A stretch of DNA of 64,000 nt from Yoonia rosea (lineage in GTDB: Bacteria > Pseudomonadota > Alphaproteobacteria > Rhodobacterales > Rhodobacteraceae), in NCBI RefSeq assembly GCF_900156505.1, contig NZ_FTPR01000002.1:595329-659328 (forward strand), written 5' to 3'. Positions 26,201 through 34,902 of this stretch are shown here, one piece after another; position 1 is the first letter of the stretch, and every line of letters starts with the position of its first letter. The notes below the pieces were generated by a model. It worked only from the letters and a program-made list of their open reading frames with translations, was not told the origin of the DNA and searched no databases. The position numbers and the translations under genes are program-made.

Positions 26201-27253
26201 CTAGCCTTTTCTGCTCCGCGTCAGTGTGAACAGGAAAGGCGCCAGCGCGATGACCATGGTAATGCGGATGATATGCATCACCGAGACATAGGCCACGTCC
26301 TGGCCCATCGCGAGCGTCAGCAAAGACATTTCGGTCAAACCACCGGGCGAAAAGGCCAGAAAGGCCTGCGCAAGGGGGATTCCGCTGATGATGACAATCA
26401 ACTCCGCAAACCCGACCGCGGCGACCAGCATCAGCAATGACGCGACTGCGGACAGCCCGATGTCGGTTCTGACCTCCCGCAAAGTTGCCCCGACAAACCG
26501 TGTGCCGATGATCGTTCCAATCGTCACCTGTGCGGCGATCACAAAAACCGTCGGCGGCGCCACCGTCACCCAGCCCGCGACATGGGCCACACCGCTCAGG
26601 ATCATCGGGCCGAAAATGGGTGCGGCAGGCAGGCCCAGCCACTTGCCCAACAGCGCGCCCAGTACAGCGCAAATGCCAAGGATCACGTAATCAAGCGCGG
26701 TAATCTGATAAAGCCCGATCCACTGTGCGGCACCGCGCCCACCACTTGTCACGCCCAGCACCAAACCAAAGAACAACGCCACGAATACGATGATAATCAA
26801 CACGCGCGCCGCATGGGCCAAAGCGATCCGGCGCTCGTCTCCGCCTGCGGCTGCACCGAGGATCAGCATTTCGTTGATCCCCCCAGGCATCGCGGAATAG
26901 AAAGCGGTGACCGGATCATAGCGGCCAAGCCTGCGGTAAACGGTATATGAAATTGCGGCTGCACAAATCAAAAACAGCGGCAGCAAAAGCAGAGTGATCA
27001 GCCAGCTTCCCAAAAGGCCCAGCACATCCGCCGATACACCGGACCCCAGCATCACGCCGATCACAGGGATCACATAAGGGCGGAGCCTGTCGGGGCCAGC
27101 GATTGGCGCCCGCAGCATCGCGGCCACTGTGTTTGCTACCATCGGCCCCAGCATCCATGGCAAGGGCAGGCCCGAAAAATAAGCAGCCAATCCACCGCAC
27201 AGCCCAATCGTCAGCGCCAGCACCTGCGGCATGAGTGGGTGGGAAACGCGCAT
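26201..27253 (-). CDS. AbrB/COG3180-type integral membrane protein
   Basis: The 350-residue protein has about ten hydrophobic helices in two repeated halves. Each half contains a similar motif (GLPLPWMLGPMVAN and GLPAAPIFGPMILSG) and the sequence FYSAMPGGINEML or FLAFSPGGLTEMS. This is the membrane AbrB family, sometimes named ammonia monooxygenase, whose function is unclear but probably transport. The duplicated PGG/EM motif suggests an inverted-repeat fold. It ends 6 bp from the gyrB stop, convergent, and follows trhO by 9 bp. Confidence 0.82.
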   Translation of the reverse strand: MRVSHPLMPQVLALTIGLCGGLAAYFSGLPLPWMLGPMVANTVAAMLRAPIAGPDRLRPYVIPVIGVMLGSGVSADVLGLLGSWLITLLLLPLFLICAAAISYTVYRRLGRYDPVTAFYSAMPGGINEMLILGAAAGGDERRIALAHAARVLIIIVFVALFFGLVLGVTSGGRGAAQWIGLYQITALDYVILGICAVLGALLGKWLGLPAAPIFGPMILSGVAHVAGWVTVAPPTVFVIAAQVTIGTIIGTRFVGATLREVRTDIGLSAVASLLMLVAAVGFAELIVIISGIPLAQAFLAFSPGGLTEMSLLTLAMGQDVAYVSVMHIIRITMVIALAPFLFTLTRSRKG

Positions 27254-27262
27254 ACTGAGGAT

Positions 27263-28168
27263 CTATACTCCGCCGATATGATGCGTGCCGCGCGCCTTGG
27301 CCAATTGCATTTGCTTCTGCCGCTCGCGGAACCGGCCCTTATCCGCCTCTGATGTCTCGTGAATGCATTGGTGGCAGGACACGCCTTGCTCGAACGCCGG
27401 ATTATCGCGGTCTTCGGGGCGCAGTGGACGACGGCAGGCGTGGCAAAGGACATGCGGACCTTCCGTCAGCCCATGTCCGACGCTCACCCGCGCATCGAAA
27501 ACGAAACATTCACCGTCCCATTTGCTTTGCTCTTGGGGGACTTCTTCGAGGTATTTGAGGATGCCGCCCTTTAGGTGATACACATCTTCAACACCCTGAC
27601 CGATCAGATAATTTGTTGATTTTTCGCACCGAATCCCGCCGGTGCAGAACATCGCGATCCGTTTGTTATGGAACCGGTGCTTGTTCTTTTCCCACCATTC
27701 GGGGAATTCACCAAAGCTTTTGGTTTCGGGGTCAACGGCGCCTTCAAAGGTGCCAATCGCCACTTCGTAATCGTTACGTGTATCAATGACGGCCACGTCT
27801 GGCGCGCTGATCAGATCGTTCCAATCGGCAGGGTCCACGTAGTTGCCAACCCGCGCCACCGGATCGACATCGGGCTGGCCCATCGTCACAATTTCCTTTT
27901 TTAACCGCACTTTCATGCGGTGGAAGGGCGGTGTGGACGCCGTGCTTTCCTTCCACTCCAGATCGGCGCAGCCGGGCAGGGCACGGATATGCGCAATCAC
28001 GGCGTCAATGCCGGCGCGCGGTCCTGCAATCGTGCCGTTGATCCCCTCTTTCGCCAAAAGCAGGGTCCCCATGATCCCACCGGACTTGCACAAATGCAAC
28101 AATGGGCCGCGCAGGGCGGCAGGATCATCAAAGCGGGTAAAGTGATAGAGCGCAGCGACAGTATACAT
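27263..28168 (-). CDS. trhO: tRNA U34 hydroxylase TrhO (rhodanese family)
   Basis: TrhO (YceA) makes 5-hydroxyuridine at tRNA position 34. The 301-residue protein has an N-terminal acylphosphatase-like domain ([17 protein letters not shown]) and a rhodanese domain with the active-site loop [11 protein letters not shown], where Cys175 is the likely catalytic residue. The C-terminus carries two Cys pairs ([15 protein letters not shown]) that look like a small zinc site, as in many bacterial homologues. It lies 6 bp after the Hsp70-like gene and 9 bp before the membrane AbrB gene, forming a three-gene unit. Confidence 0.92.
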   Translation of the reverse strand: MYTVAALYHFTRFDDPAALRGPLLHLCKSGGIMGTLLLAKEGINGTIAGPRAGIDAVIAHIRALPGCADLEWKESTASTPPFHRMKVRLKKEIVTMGQPDVDPVARVGNYVDPADWNDLISAPDVAVIDTRNDYEVAIGTFEGAVDPETKSFGEFPEWWEKNKHRFHNKRIAMFCTGGIRCEKSTNYLIGQGVEDVYHLKGGILKYLEEVPQEQSKWDGECFVFDARVSVGHGLTEGPHVLCHACRRPLRPEDRDNPAFEQGVSCHQCIHETSEADKGRFRERQKQMQLAKARGTHHIGGV

Positions 28169-28174
28169 GGGGAC

Positions 28175-29440
28175 TCAGATACGCCTGTCCGCCGAAAGGG
28201 GCAAGTCGCGGGATGCTGCAATCGCCAGACCATCCGCAACGGCGGTAAAGGCCTCGGCCCTTTCATGCGCGGCCTGCGGGAAAACTGCGGTCATCGTATC
28301 CTCGACCACCGTCAGAAGGCTGGACCCGCCCACAAAGACGATTTTGGTAATCCGGTCAGGCCCGATATCGGCCATTGCCAGCGTTTCGCGCGCGCAGGTC
28401 CCAATTTGTGCGGCCTGATCTGCCAGCACATTCTCCATCGCCTCTTGGGTCAAACGCGCCCAGAGCGCAGGTTCGATCACGCGCAGATCAATCCCCACAT
28501 CCGCGCGATCCGGTTGGTTGAGCTGGATTTTCCCCGCCTCGACAGCAAAGGCAATGTCATGGCCCAACTCCATTTCAAGGACCGTATCGAGCCGTGCGAA
28601 TAGCGCGGGATCAACGCCAAGCTTTGCAAAATCCGCCGCCATCCGCCGGTTTTCGGGGGTATAGAGAAAAGGAATTTTCTGCCACGTGGCAAGGTCGTTG
28701 AAAATTGCGTTCGGGGCCGTGTGGCGGCCTTGGCCCATCGCATTGCGGACCTCGGCACCGCGTCCCAATAGCGGCATGACTTGTGCAATACTGATCGCGC
28801 GGTCAAAGTCGGTACCACCAACGCGCACGCCGTGGCTTGCGATAATTCGCGTTGTTTCCCCGTCGCGTTCAAAAATGGAAAAATCCGACGTGCCACCGCC
28901 GATATCCACAATCAGCCCCAATTCACCACGACCGATCGGGCCGCTGGCAAGGGCGGCGGCCTCGGGCTCGTACATAAACGCCACGTCTTTGTAGCCTGCC
29001 AAAAGATAGGCCTCGCGCAGGTCAATCTCGGCCTGCGCATTGCGGGCGGCATCTATGGAATGAAACCGCACCGGGCGCCCTGATAAGGCGACCTCAAAAC
29101 TCTGGCCGGTCTCTGCCTCGGCCCGTTCACGGATCATTTGCAAAAACCGCGCCACGACCTCCAATAGCGTCATCCGCTCATAGGCAATCTGGCGCCGCTC
29201 ACGCAGCAAGGGCGTGCCCAGCACCGATTTCAGCGCCCGCATGAACCGCCCTTCACGCCCCTCGATCAGCGCCGCATTGGCGACAGACCCGTAGGTCGTG
29301 AGCTTGCGATCATAGTCAAAAAACACCGAAGTCGGTAGTGTCGTGCGCCCCTGTTCCACCGCAATCAGATGCGGGCGACCGGCGGCCATGATGCCCGCTG
29401 CGGTATTCGAGGTGCCAAAATCAATGCCCAAAACCGCCAT
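28175..29440 (-). CDS. YegD-type Hsp70 family ATPase
   Basis: This is a truncated Hsp70-like protein of 421 residues. It has the nucleotide-binding motifs VLGIDFGTSNTAAGI, YEPEAAALASG and GLIVDIGGGTSDFSIF, then VGGTDFDRAIS and KIVFVGGSSLLT. The substrate-binding domain and C-terminal lid of DnaK are missing, which defines the YegD group. I start it at ATG 29440, behind AGGTGG; GTG 29449 is also in frame. No DnaJ partner is nearby. Its client is unknown. Confidence 0.88.
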   Translation of the reverse strand: MAVLGIDFGTSNTAAGIMAAGRPHLIAVEQGRTTLPTSVFFDYDRKLTTYGSVANAALIEGREGRFMRALKSVLGTPLLRERRQIAYERMTLLEVVARFLQMIRERAEAETGQSFEVALSGRPVRFHSIDAARNAQAEIDLREAYLLAGYKDVAFMYEPEAAALASGPIGRGELGLIVDIGGGTSDFSIFERDGETTRIIASHGVRVGGTDFDRAISIAQVMPLLGRGAEVRNAMGQGRHTAPNAIFNDLATWQKIPFLYTPENRRMAADFAKLGVDPALFARLDTVLEMELGHDIAFAVEAGKIQLNQPDRADVGIDLRVIEPALWARLTQEAMENVLADQAAQIGTCARETLAMADIGPDRITKIVFVGGSSLLTVVEDTMTAVFPQAAHERAEAFTAVADGLAIAASRDLPLSADRRI

Positions 29441-29586
29441 GTGTACCACCTGATCCTTGCGTGAAAGACGCCGCAGATAGGAAAATAAGCTGGTACTGGC
29501 AAGCGCTGTTTTCCAGAACCAACAAAGCGGTCGCAGGTCAGGGCCGAACAGGTTAGCTTGCGCCCATCAACAAAGAGGAGCCCGCC

Positions 29587-30180
29587 ATGACCCATGCCTT
29601 ACTCGTAATCGACGTCCAGAATGATTTCTGCCCCGGTGGCGCATTGGCGGTCGCGGGCGGTGATGAGATTGTTGCAGGCATCAACACCGCCATGGCCGAT
29701 TTCGATGCGGTGATCCTGACACAAGACTGGCACCCTGCAGGCCATTCATCATTCGCTTCCACGCATGATGCGGCCCCGATGAGTATGATACAGATGCCTT
29801 ATGGGCCTCAGGTGCTCTGGCCTGACCACTGCATTCAGGGCACACAGGGGGCGGCCTTTCATAACCAGTTGCATGTTGACCGCGCTGATCTGATTATCCG
29901 CAAAGGATATAACCCCGCGATTGATAGCTATTCGGCCTTCTTCGAGAACGACAAGACCACACCAACGGGGCTGGAAGGCTATTTACGCACCCGTGGGATC
30001 ACCACCCTCACTCTCGTAGGGTTGGCGACGGATTTTTGCGTAAATTATTCTGCCGTTGATGCGGCCAAGCTGGGGTTTGATGTGACAGTGAACATGGCGC
30101 TTTGCCGCGCGATCGATTTTGATGGCTCATTGGATGCAGCCAAGGATGGCATGGCGCAGGCAGGCGTGACACTGGCCTAG
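29587..30180 (+). CDS. pncA: Nicotinamidase
   Basis: This enzyme deamidates nicotinamide to nicotinate for NAD salvage. The 197-residue protein has the isochorismatase-hydrolase triad Asp9 (VIDVQNDF), Lys106 (IRKGY) and Cys151 (ATDFCVNYS). Metal ligands are Asp48 and His50 (DWHP) and His81 (WPDHC). ATG 29587 follows AGAGGAG. The downstream step, nicotinate phosphoribosyltransferase, is encoded 1.5 kb further on the same strand. The stop overlaps the convergent EamA gene by 4 bp. Confidence 0.96.
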   Translation: MTHALLVIDVQNDFCPGGALAVAGGDEIVAGINTAMADFDAVILTQDWHPAGHSSFASTHDAAPMSMIQMPYGPQVLWPDHCIQGTQGAAFHNQLHVDRADLIIRKGYNPAIDSYSAFFENDKTTPTGLEGYLRTRGITTLTLVGLATDFCVNYSAVDAAKLGFDVTVNMALCRAIDFDGSLDAAKDGMAQAGVTLA

Positions 30181-31034
30181 CGGCCTCTGCCTGCGAACCA
30201 GACCGAGGATGCGCCCGCCGTCATGATGATGACCAGACCAATCAGGCTAAGACCATCCGGCCATTGGCCAAAAACCAGCCACCCAATAGCCATGGCCGCC
30301 AGAAGCTGGCTGTAAATCAAAGGCGCGACAACACCGGCGGGCGTGTTGCGGTTTACCAGAACCAGCAAAAGGTTTCCCCCTGCAGATCCTAACGCTGAAA
30401 TAGTGATCAGCCCCAGATAGGGAAGTGTCATGTCGGGGATGGGGGCCACTGCAAAAGGCGAGAGCAGAACCGCTCCGATCAAGAGTTGTGAAAACAGCAA
30501 GAACCGCGGGCGGAACCCCCCGGCGAGCCAGCGGGTCGCCACCAGATAAGACCCGTGGAAAAACCCCGCCAGCATGGCAAAGCCCATGCCGGTGGTCATG
30601 CCAAAACCCGGGCGCACGACAAGCAGGACGCCGGCAAAACTGACCAGCAAAAGACAGGTCCGCAGCAGGGTAATACGTTCGCGCAGCAGGAGCGCCGAGA
30701 GGAAATACGATACCACCGGCCCCACAAAGAAACCGGCAAAAACATTGGCCAGCGGTTCGGTTTTCAGCGCGGTCAGAATGCAGACGATGCCGCCCACAAT
30801 CAGGGCTGCGCGTAGATAAAGCCGCCAATCCGTCAGATATGCAAGATCCGCACGCATCAGCCCACACAGAGGGGCCAGCAACAAAGCGGCCAGCGCAAAG
30901 CGGGTCCATGCCACGAAGGTTTGGGGGAAACCTGCGCCGGTCAGTACCGTCGCCGCCGCATCCCCGCCGACAATCAACGTCATCGCCAGAACGACCGCAC
31001 CAACCAGACGGGCGGAATAGGGAGTGGTTGTCAT
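30177..31034 (-). CDS. EamA/DMT family transporter
   Basis: The 285-residue protein has ten hydrophobic helices in two EamA repeats; the first runs from about residue 10 to 135 and the second from 145 to 280. Typical pieces are FVAWTRFALAALLLAPL and the ALGSAGGNLLLVLVNRNTPAGVVAPLIYSQLLAAMAIGWLVFGQWPD block. DMT proteins export small metabolites, and this one has no diagnostic substrate motif. It sits between pncA and pncB on the opposite strand, so a link to NAD salvage is possible but unproved. Confidence 0.88.
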   Translation of the reverse strand: MTTTPYSARLVGAVVLAMTLIVGGDAAATVLTGAGFPQTFVAWTRFALAALLLAPLCGLMRADLAYLTDWRLYLRAALIVGGIVCILTALKTEPLANVFAGFFVGPVVSYFLSALLLRERITLLRTCLLLVSFAGVLLVVRPGFGMTTGMGFAMLAGFFHGSYLVATRWLAGGFRPRFLLFSQLLIGAVLLSPFAVAPIPDMTLPYLGLITISALGSAGGNLLLVLVNRNTPAGVVAPLIYSQLLAAMAIGWLVFGQWPDGLSLIGLVIIMTAGASSVWFAGRGR

Positions 31035-31068
31035 ACGGGGGGCCTTTGACGCGTGGCTTGCGACGGGA

Positions 31069-31611
31069 TCACATCAGGGTCTGGCTGGCGACATAGAAAA
31101 GCAGGATCAGCCCGAGTAAAAGCCCGCCTAAGGCCAGCATACGACGGCCCCTCTTTTGTCGTGACGCGATACGTGCGGCAATCAGCTCATCGTTCAGAGC
31201 ATCAGCTCTGCTGCCCGGCAAAGGTGCCAAAAGCTCATCTTCGACCGGTTCCGCAGTTGATAGCGCATTCATAAAGGCGTCAAAATCAAATCCGCCCCAA
31301 TTCGCATTGGCCAGATCGTAGGCCTCCAGATTGGCTGTGAGCCGGTCAATCAGCGCGACCCGCGCCTCTTCATCGCGCATTGGGTAGCGGCCCGGAGGGG
31401 CGCCGCTGTTGTACTCTTCCAAGCCAAATCCGCTGTCGGCGAAATAGGCCCGCACGGCGGCGTCTGCCTCTTTCAGTGCGGCGACTGTGGCCGGATCGCG
31501 GAACATCGCAACCTTTTCGCCCGCCACACCAGTGGTTGCCAGATCGCCAAATCCGTCCGGCAATCCTGTTGGTGACATCTCCACCATATCGAAATCGTAA
31601 CGCAATGCCAT
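31069..31611 (-). CDS. Hypothetical protein with a C-terminal membrane anchor
   Basis: I do not recognise this 180-residue protein. From ATG 31611 (MALRYDFDMVEMSPTG) it is acidic and soluble for about 150 residues. It then has a basic segment (ASRQKRGRRM) and a single C-terminal hydrophobic helix LALGGLLLGLILLFYVASQTLM, so it looks tail-anchored with the bulk in the cytoplasm. The Asp/Glu-rich body contains no motif known to me. The frame is open upstream to 31716 but that overlaps the pncB leader. It is divergent from pncB with 70 bp between. Confidence 0.65.
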   Translation of the reverse strand: MALRYDFDMVEMSPTGLPDGFGDLATTGVAGEKVAMFRDPATVAALKEADAAVRAYFADSGFGLEEYNSGAPPGRYPMRDEEARVALIDRLTANLEAYDLANANWGGFDFDAFMNALSTAEPVEDELLAPLPGSRADALNDELIAARIASRQKRGRRMLALGGLLLGLILLFYVASQTLM

Positions 31612-31681
31612 GTTCACGGCCCCCTTGCCACACCAGCGCCCACTTGATCTAACACGTAAGCGCCAGCAGGGGGAACTGAAT

Positions 31682-32974
31682 ATGGTTGATATCGCAACAC
31701 GGGTCTGGAACCACAAGTGGAAGATCGATCCGATCGTGCGGTCCTTGATCGATACCGACTTTTACAAACTGCTCATGTGCCAGTCTGTCTTCCGCAATCA
31801 CCCGGACACGCATGTCTCTTTTTCCCTGATCAACCGTACGAAAACCATACGTCTGGCTGAATTGGTGGATGAGGGTGAACTACGTGAGCAGCTTGATCAT
31901 ATCCGCTCCCTGCGGCTGACCCGCGGCGAAAGCACATGGCTGCGCGGCAACACCTTTTACGGCAAACGCCAGATGTTCACCCCCGCCTTCATGGAGTGGT
32001 TCGAGAACCTGCAATTGCCGCCCTATCATCTGGAAAAGAATGATGGCCAGTATGAGCTGACCTTTGAAGGCACATGGCCCGAGGTGATGCTGTGGGAAAT
32101 CCCCGCCCTGGCGGTGATCATGGAATTGCGCAGCCGCGCGGTGCTGAAGGATATGGGCAGGTTCGAATTGCAGGTGCTCTATGCGCGCGCGATGACAAAG
32201 TTGTGGGAGAAAATCGACCAGCTGCGCACGATCCCCGATCTGCGTGTCGCGGATTTCGGTACGCGGCGACGGCATTCCTATCTGTGGCAGGATTGGTGCG
32301 TGCAGGCGATGATGGAGGGCCTGAGCGATAAATTCACGGGCACATCGAATTGCCGGATTGCGATGATGCGCGAAATCGAAGCGATCGGGACCAATGCCCA
32401 TGAATTGCCGATGGTCTATGCGGCGTTGGCCGAAAGCGATGATGCGCTGCGGCAATCGCCCTATGATGTGCTGGCTGATTGGCAGGAAGAACATGACGGC
32501 AACCTGCGCATCATCCTGCCTGATACATTCGGCACCAAAGGGTTCCTTCAAGGTGCCCCTGACTGGCTGGCGGGATGGACAGGTATTCGTGTGGATAGTG
32601 GCGATCCTGCGGCGGGGGCCGAAACCGCAATTGCATGGTGGACATCGCGGGGCGAAGACCCGCGCGAAAAGCTGGTTATCTTCTCCGACGGGCTTGATGT
32701 GGAAAAGATTGTCGAACTGCACAAACAATTCGCCGGCCGCGTGCGCGTGTCCTTCGGCTGGGGCACGATGCTGACGAATGACTTCAAGGGGCTTGTGGCC
32801 GACGATGGGCTCGCGCCGTTTTCACTGGTCTGCAAAGCAGTGTCCGCCAATGGCCGACCCACCGTCAAACTGAGCGATAATCCCAACAAGGCAATGGGGC
32901 CCGAAGATGAGGTCGCCCGCTACAAGCGCGTGTTCGGTGTGGGTGCACAAAAAGCGATTGAGGTTTCCGTCTAG
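31682..32974 (+). CDS. pncB: Nicotinate phosphoribosyltransferase
   Basis: PncB joins nicotinate to PRPP to make nicotinate mononucleotide. The 430-residue product has the opening VRSLIDTDFYKLLMCQSVFR, the active-site sequence FGTRRRHSYLWQ, and TGIRVDSGDPAAGAETAIAWW with the C-terminal phosphate loop VSFGWGTMLTNDF. It is the short, E. coli-type form. ATG 31682 follows AGGGGGA. Together with pncA it provides the Preiss-Handler route from nicotinamide. Confidence 0.96.
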   Translation: MVDIATRVWNHKWKIDPIVRSLIDTDFYKLLMCQSVFRNHPDTHVSFSLINRTKTIRLAELVDEGELREQLDHIRSLRLTRGESTWLRGNTFYGKRQMFTPAFMEWFENLQLPPYHLEKNDGQYELTFEGTWPEVMLWEIPALAVIMELRSRAVLKDMGRFELQVLYARAMTKLWEKIDQLRTIPDLRVADFGTRRRHSYLWQDWCVQAMMEGLSDKFTGTSNCRIAMMREIEAIGTNAHELPMVYAALAESDDALRQSPYDVLADWQEEHDGNLRIILPDTFGTKGFLQGAPDWLAGWTGIRVDSGDPAAGAETAIAWWTSRGEDPREKLVIFSDGLDVEKIVELHKQFAGRVRVSFGWGTMLTNDFKGLVADDGLAPFSLVCKAVSANGRPTVKLSDNPNKAMGPEDEVARYKRVFGVGAQKAIEVSV

Positions 32975-33058
32975 CAACGGACCCGGTGGTCACCATGTCG
33001 TGCAACAAACAGGTCCGCCACGCATCCTTTGCGCAAAACGCGGGCCGTTTGATTTACG

Positions 33059-34156
33059 CTAGGCAAAGGCACGGACACACCGGGGTGCGTCATAGGCGAT
33101 CTGCGCACGGTTCTTGCCAGCCTGTTTCGCCAGCATGAGTTGGGCGTCGGCCTTCTCAATCATTTCTTCTATGGCCATTTCTGTTGTTGTCCAAAAGGCG
33201 CCGATGCTGATGGAAACATCAAATGAAATGCTGTCGTAAGCCATAGCCTGATCCGAGATCGCGGTGCGCACGCGATCTGCAAATGATTGAACATCACAAG
33301 CAGCCAATTGTGGCGCGTAAATTGAAAACTCATCACCACCATGCCGCGAAAACAGCGCGTCCTCGCGAATACTGTCTTTGATACGCGCGGCCAATATTGC
33401 CAGCGCCGCGTCGCCTGCGCCATGCCCGTAGGTGTCATTCACATGTTTGAAATTGTCGACATCGAAATACAGCAACGCATGACCATCTTGAGCATCATTT
33501 TTCCGCATGCCTATGGCCGCATCCAAACCGCGTCTGTTCAAAAGATTGGTAAGCGCGTCTGTTTCAGCATGAACTGTCAGTTTCCGATTCTCTTCAACAA
33601 ACCGAAGTTCGCGCCGAAACACCAATCCGATGGCAACCATGCTCAGTACATTCGCGACCAGTAGCGTAAGTGTGAAGTCGGTAATCAGTTGGATTGCCAT
33701 CTGGAACGGAAGCAAAAAGAAGGCCAGCACCGATGTCGTCAAGGCAACGCCCAAGAATGCGTCATTTAGGATGGGGTATTTTACTTTCGGGCCAATGAAG
33801 CGCTTCCAGCCACACGCAATACCAAAAGCAAGAAACAGCCCCATAACACCAGGCGCGACCCCCGCACCCCCGATGATAATACGGCAAACCAGACCAAACA
33901 GCACCGCGATGATCCCGGCAAGAGGGCCAACAAAGACAACAGCGGACGCGATCAGAGGCGTGCGTGTGTCCAAGATCAGGCCATCGCCCAGACTAAGCGG
34001 GTTGGTCATGCCTAGGATTACAATAAGACCGAAAAGTACGCCAAATACGCTCTGTTCATATTTTGACGCATGAAATCGACGCAAAACCAAATTGAAAAGA
34101 AAAGCGAGGCACATCAGGGCGATGATCGGCGGTAGCAAGCCGGAAAGCTGAAGCAT
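33059..34156 (-). CDS. Membrane-anchored GGDEF protein (probable diguanylate cyclase)
   Basis: The 365-residue protein has about five to six N-terminal transmembrane helices (residues 5-185) resembling the 5TM-LYT module of LytS-type sensors (LILDTRTPLIASAVVFVGPLAGIIAVLFG). A linker helix leads to a GGDEF domain. That domain carries TDALTNLLNRRGLD, FDVDNFKHVNDTYGH and the intact active site RHGGDEF at about 273-277, so c-di-GMP synthesis is likely. The RxxD inhibition site five residues upstream is not conserved (REDA). GTG 34222 would add 22 residues. Confidence 0.88.
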   Translation of the reverse strand: MLQLSGLLPPIIALMCLAFLFNLVLRRFHASKYEQSVFGVLFGLIVILGMTNPLSLGDGLILDTRTPLIASAVVFVGPLAGIIAVLFGLVCRIIIGGAGVAPGVMGLFLAFGIACGWKRFIGPKVKYPILNDAFLGVALTTSVLAFFLLPFQMAIQLITDFTLTLLVANVLSMVAIGLVFRRELRFVEENRKLTVHAETDALTNLLNRRGLDAAIGMRKNDAQDGHALLYFDVDNFKHVNDTYGHGAGDAALAILAARIKDSIREDALFSRHGGDEFSIYAPQLAACDVQSFADRVRTAISDQAMAYDSISFDVSISIGAFWTTTEMAIEEMIEKADAQLMLAKQAGKNRAQIAYDAPRCVRAFA

Positions 34157-34237
34157 ACGAAGGCGTCCAAAATCGAATAGCCTCCAGAGTCCACCATTAG
34201 TCTTAATAACTGGTAAGCACACGCAGGTCTTTTGGAC

Positions 34238-34651
34238 CTAGTCCTCGACCTTCCCGCGCAGGGCTTTGACCTCGGCCCGGGCTTTCTTGCCCGCCAGGCG
34301 CCGTTTCACCGATCCATAGGTCGGCTTGGTGGGGATTCTGCGTTTGGGTTTTTCGCAGGCGCGTTTGATCAGTTCCGCCAGCCGGTCGCGCGCGATCTCG
34401 CGGTTGCGGGCCTGACTGCGGGTCTCTTGCACAAAGATGACAACCGCGCCGTCCTTGGTCCATTTCTGCCCTGCCAGCCGCCGCAGCCGCGCCTTGACCA
34501 CCTCGGGCAGATGCGGGGAACGGGCCGCCTCGAAACGCAACTCGACCGCCGTGGACACTTTGTTCACATTCTGCCCGCCGGGGCCGGACGACCGCGCAAA
34601 GCTCTCGGTCAGCTCCCAATCGGCAATCTCGATCTGATCGTTGATGCGCAT
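34238..34651 (-). CDS. arfB: Alternative ribosome-rescue factor ArfB
   Basis: ArfB is a peptidyl-tRNA hydrolase that frees stalled ribosomes lacking tmRNA action. The 137-residue product has the GGQ motif in FARSSGPGGQNVNKVSTAVELRF (Gly25-Gly26-Gln27) and a basic C-terminal tail (KPTYGSVKRRLAGKKARAEVKALRGK) that enters the empty mRNA channel. ATG 34651 (MRINDQIEIADWEL) is the family's usual start; 12 more in-frame codons reach 34687. It ends 81 bp from the GGDEF gene on the same strand. Confidence 0.93.
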   Translation of the reverse strand: MRINDQIEIADWELTESFARSSGPGGQNVNKVSTAVELRFEAARSPHLPEVVKARLRRLAGQKWTKDGAVVIFVQETRSQARNREIARDRLAELIKRACEKPKRRIPTKPTYGSVKRRLAGKKARAEVKALRGKVED

Positions 34652-34763
34652 GTGTGGTCCGTGTGCGGGGGTGGATGGGGAGACCATACACGGGCGGCGG
34701 GGGCGTGGGTAGGGGAGGGGATTTTCAGGTTCAAATGAGCCATTTGCAATTCATGGTAGGCAG

Positions 34764-34799
34764 GTCAAATGCATTTGGATCAAGTCAAAATAATTTGAC
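34764..34799. promoter_or_regulatory. Palindromic sites upstream of the kinase cassette
   Basis: The 211-bp gap before the kinase contains the perfect 12-bp palindrome CAAATGCATTTG (34766-34777) and, 6 bp later, GTCAAA-ATAA-TTTGAC (34784-34799). The first palindrome is also preceded by GGT, giving a second GTCAAA half-site at 34764-34769. Such clustered TCAAA/TTTGA elements suggest an operator or promoter of the cassette, but no regulator gene lies next to it. Confidence 0.5.
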
Positions 34800-34902
34800 C
34801 TTTGAGCGCTAGTCGGTCGAGCTTGCAATCTGAAAACTTCGGGTTGAGGTTGTCGTTTAGTGTATGCATCTATGTAACCGAAGGTTGTAGCGGAGGTGTG
34901 AT

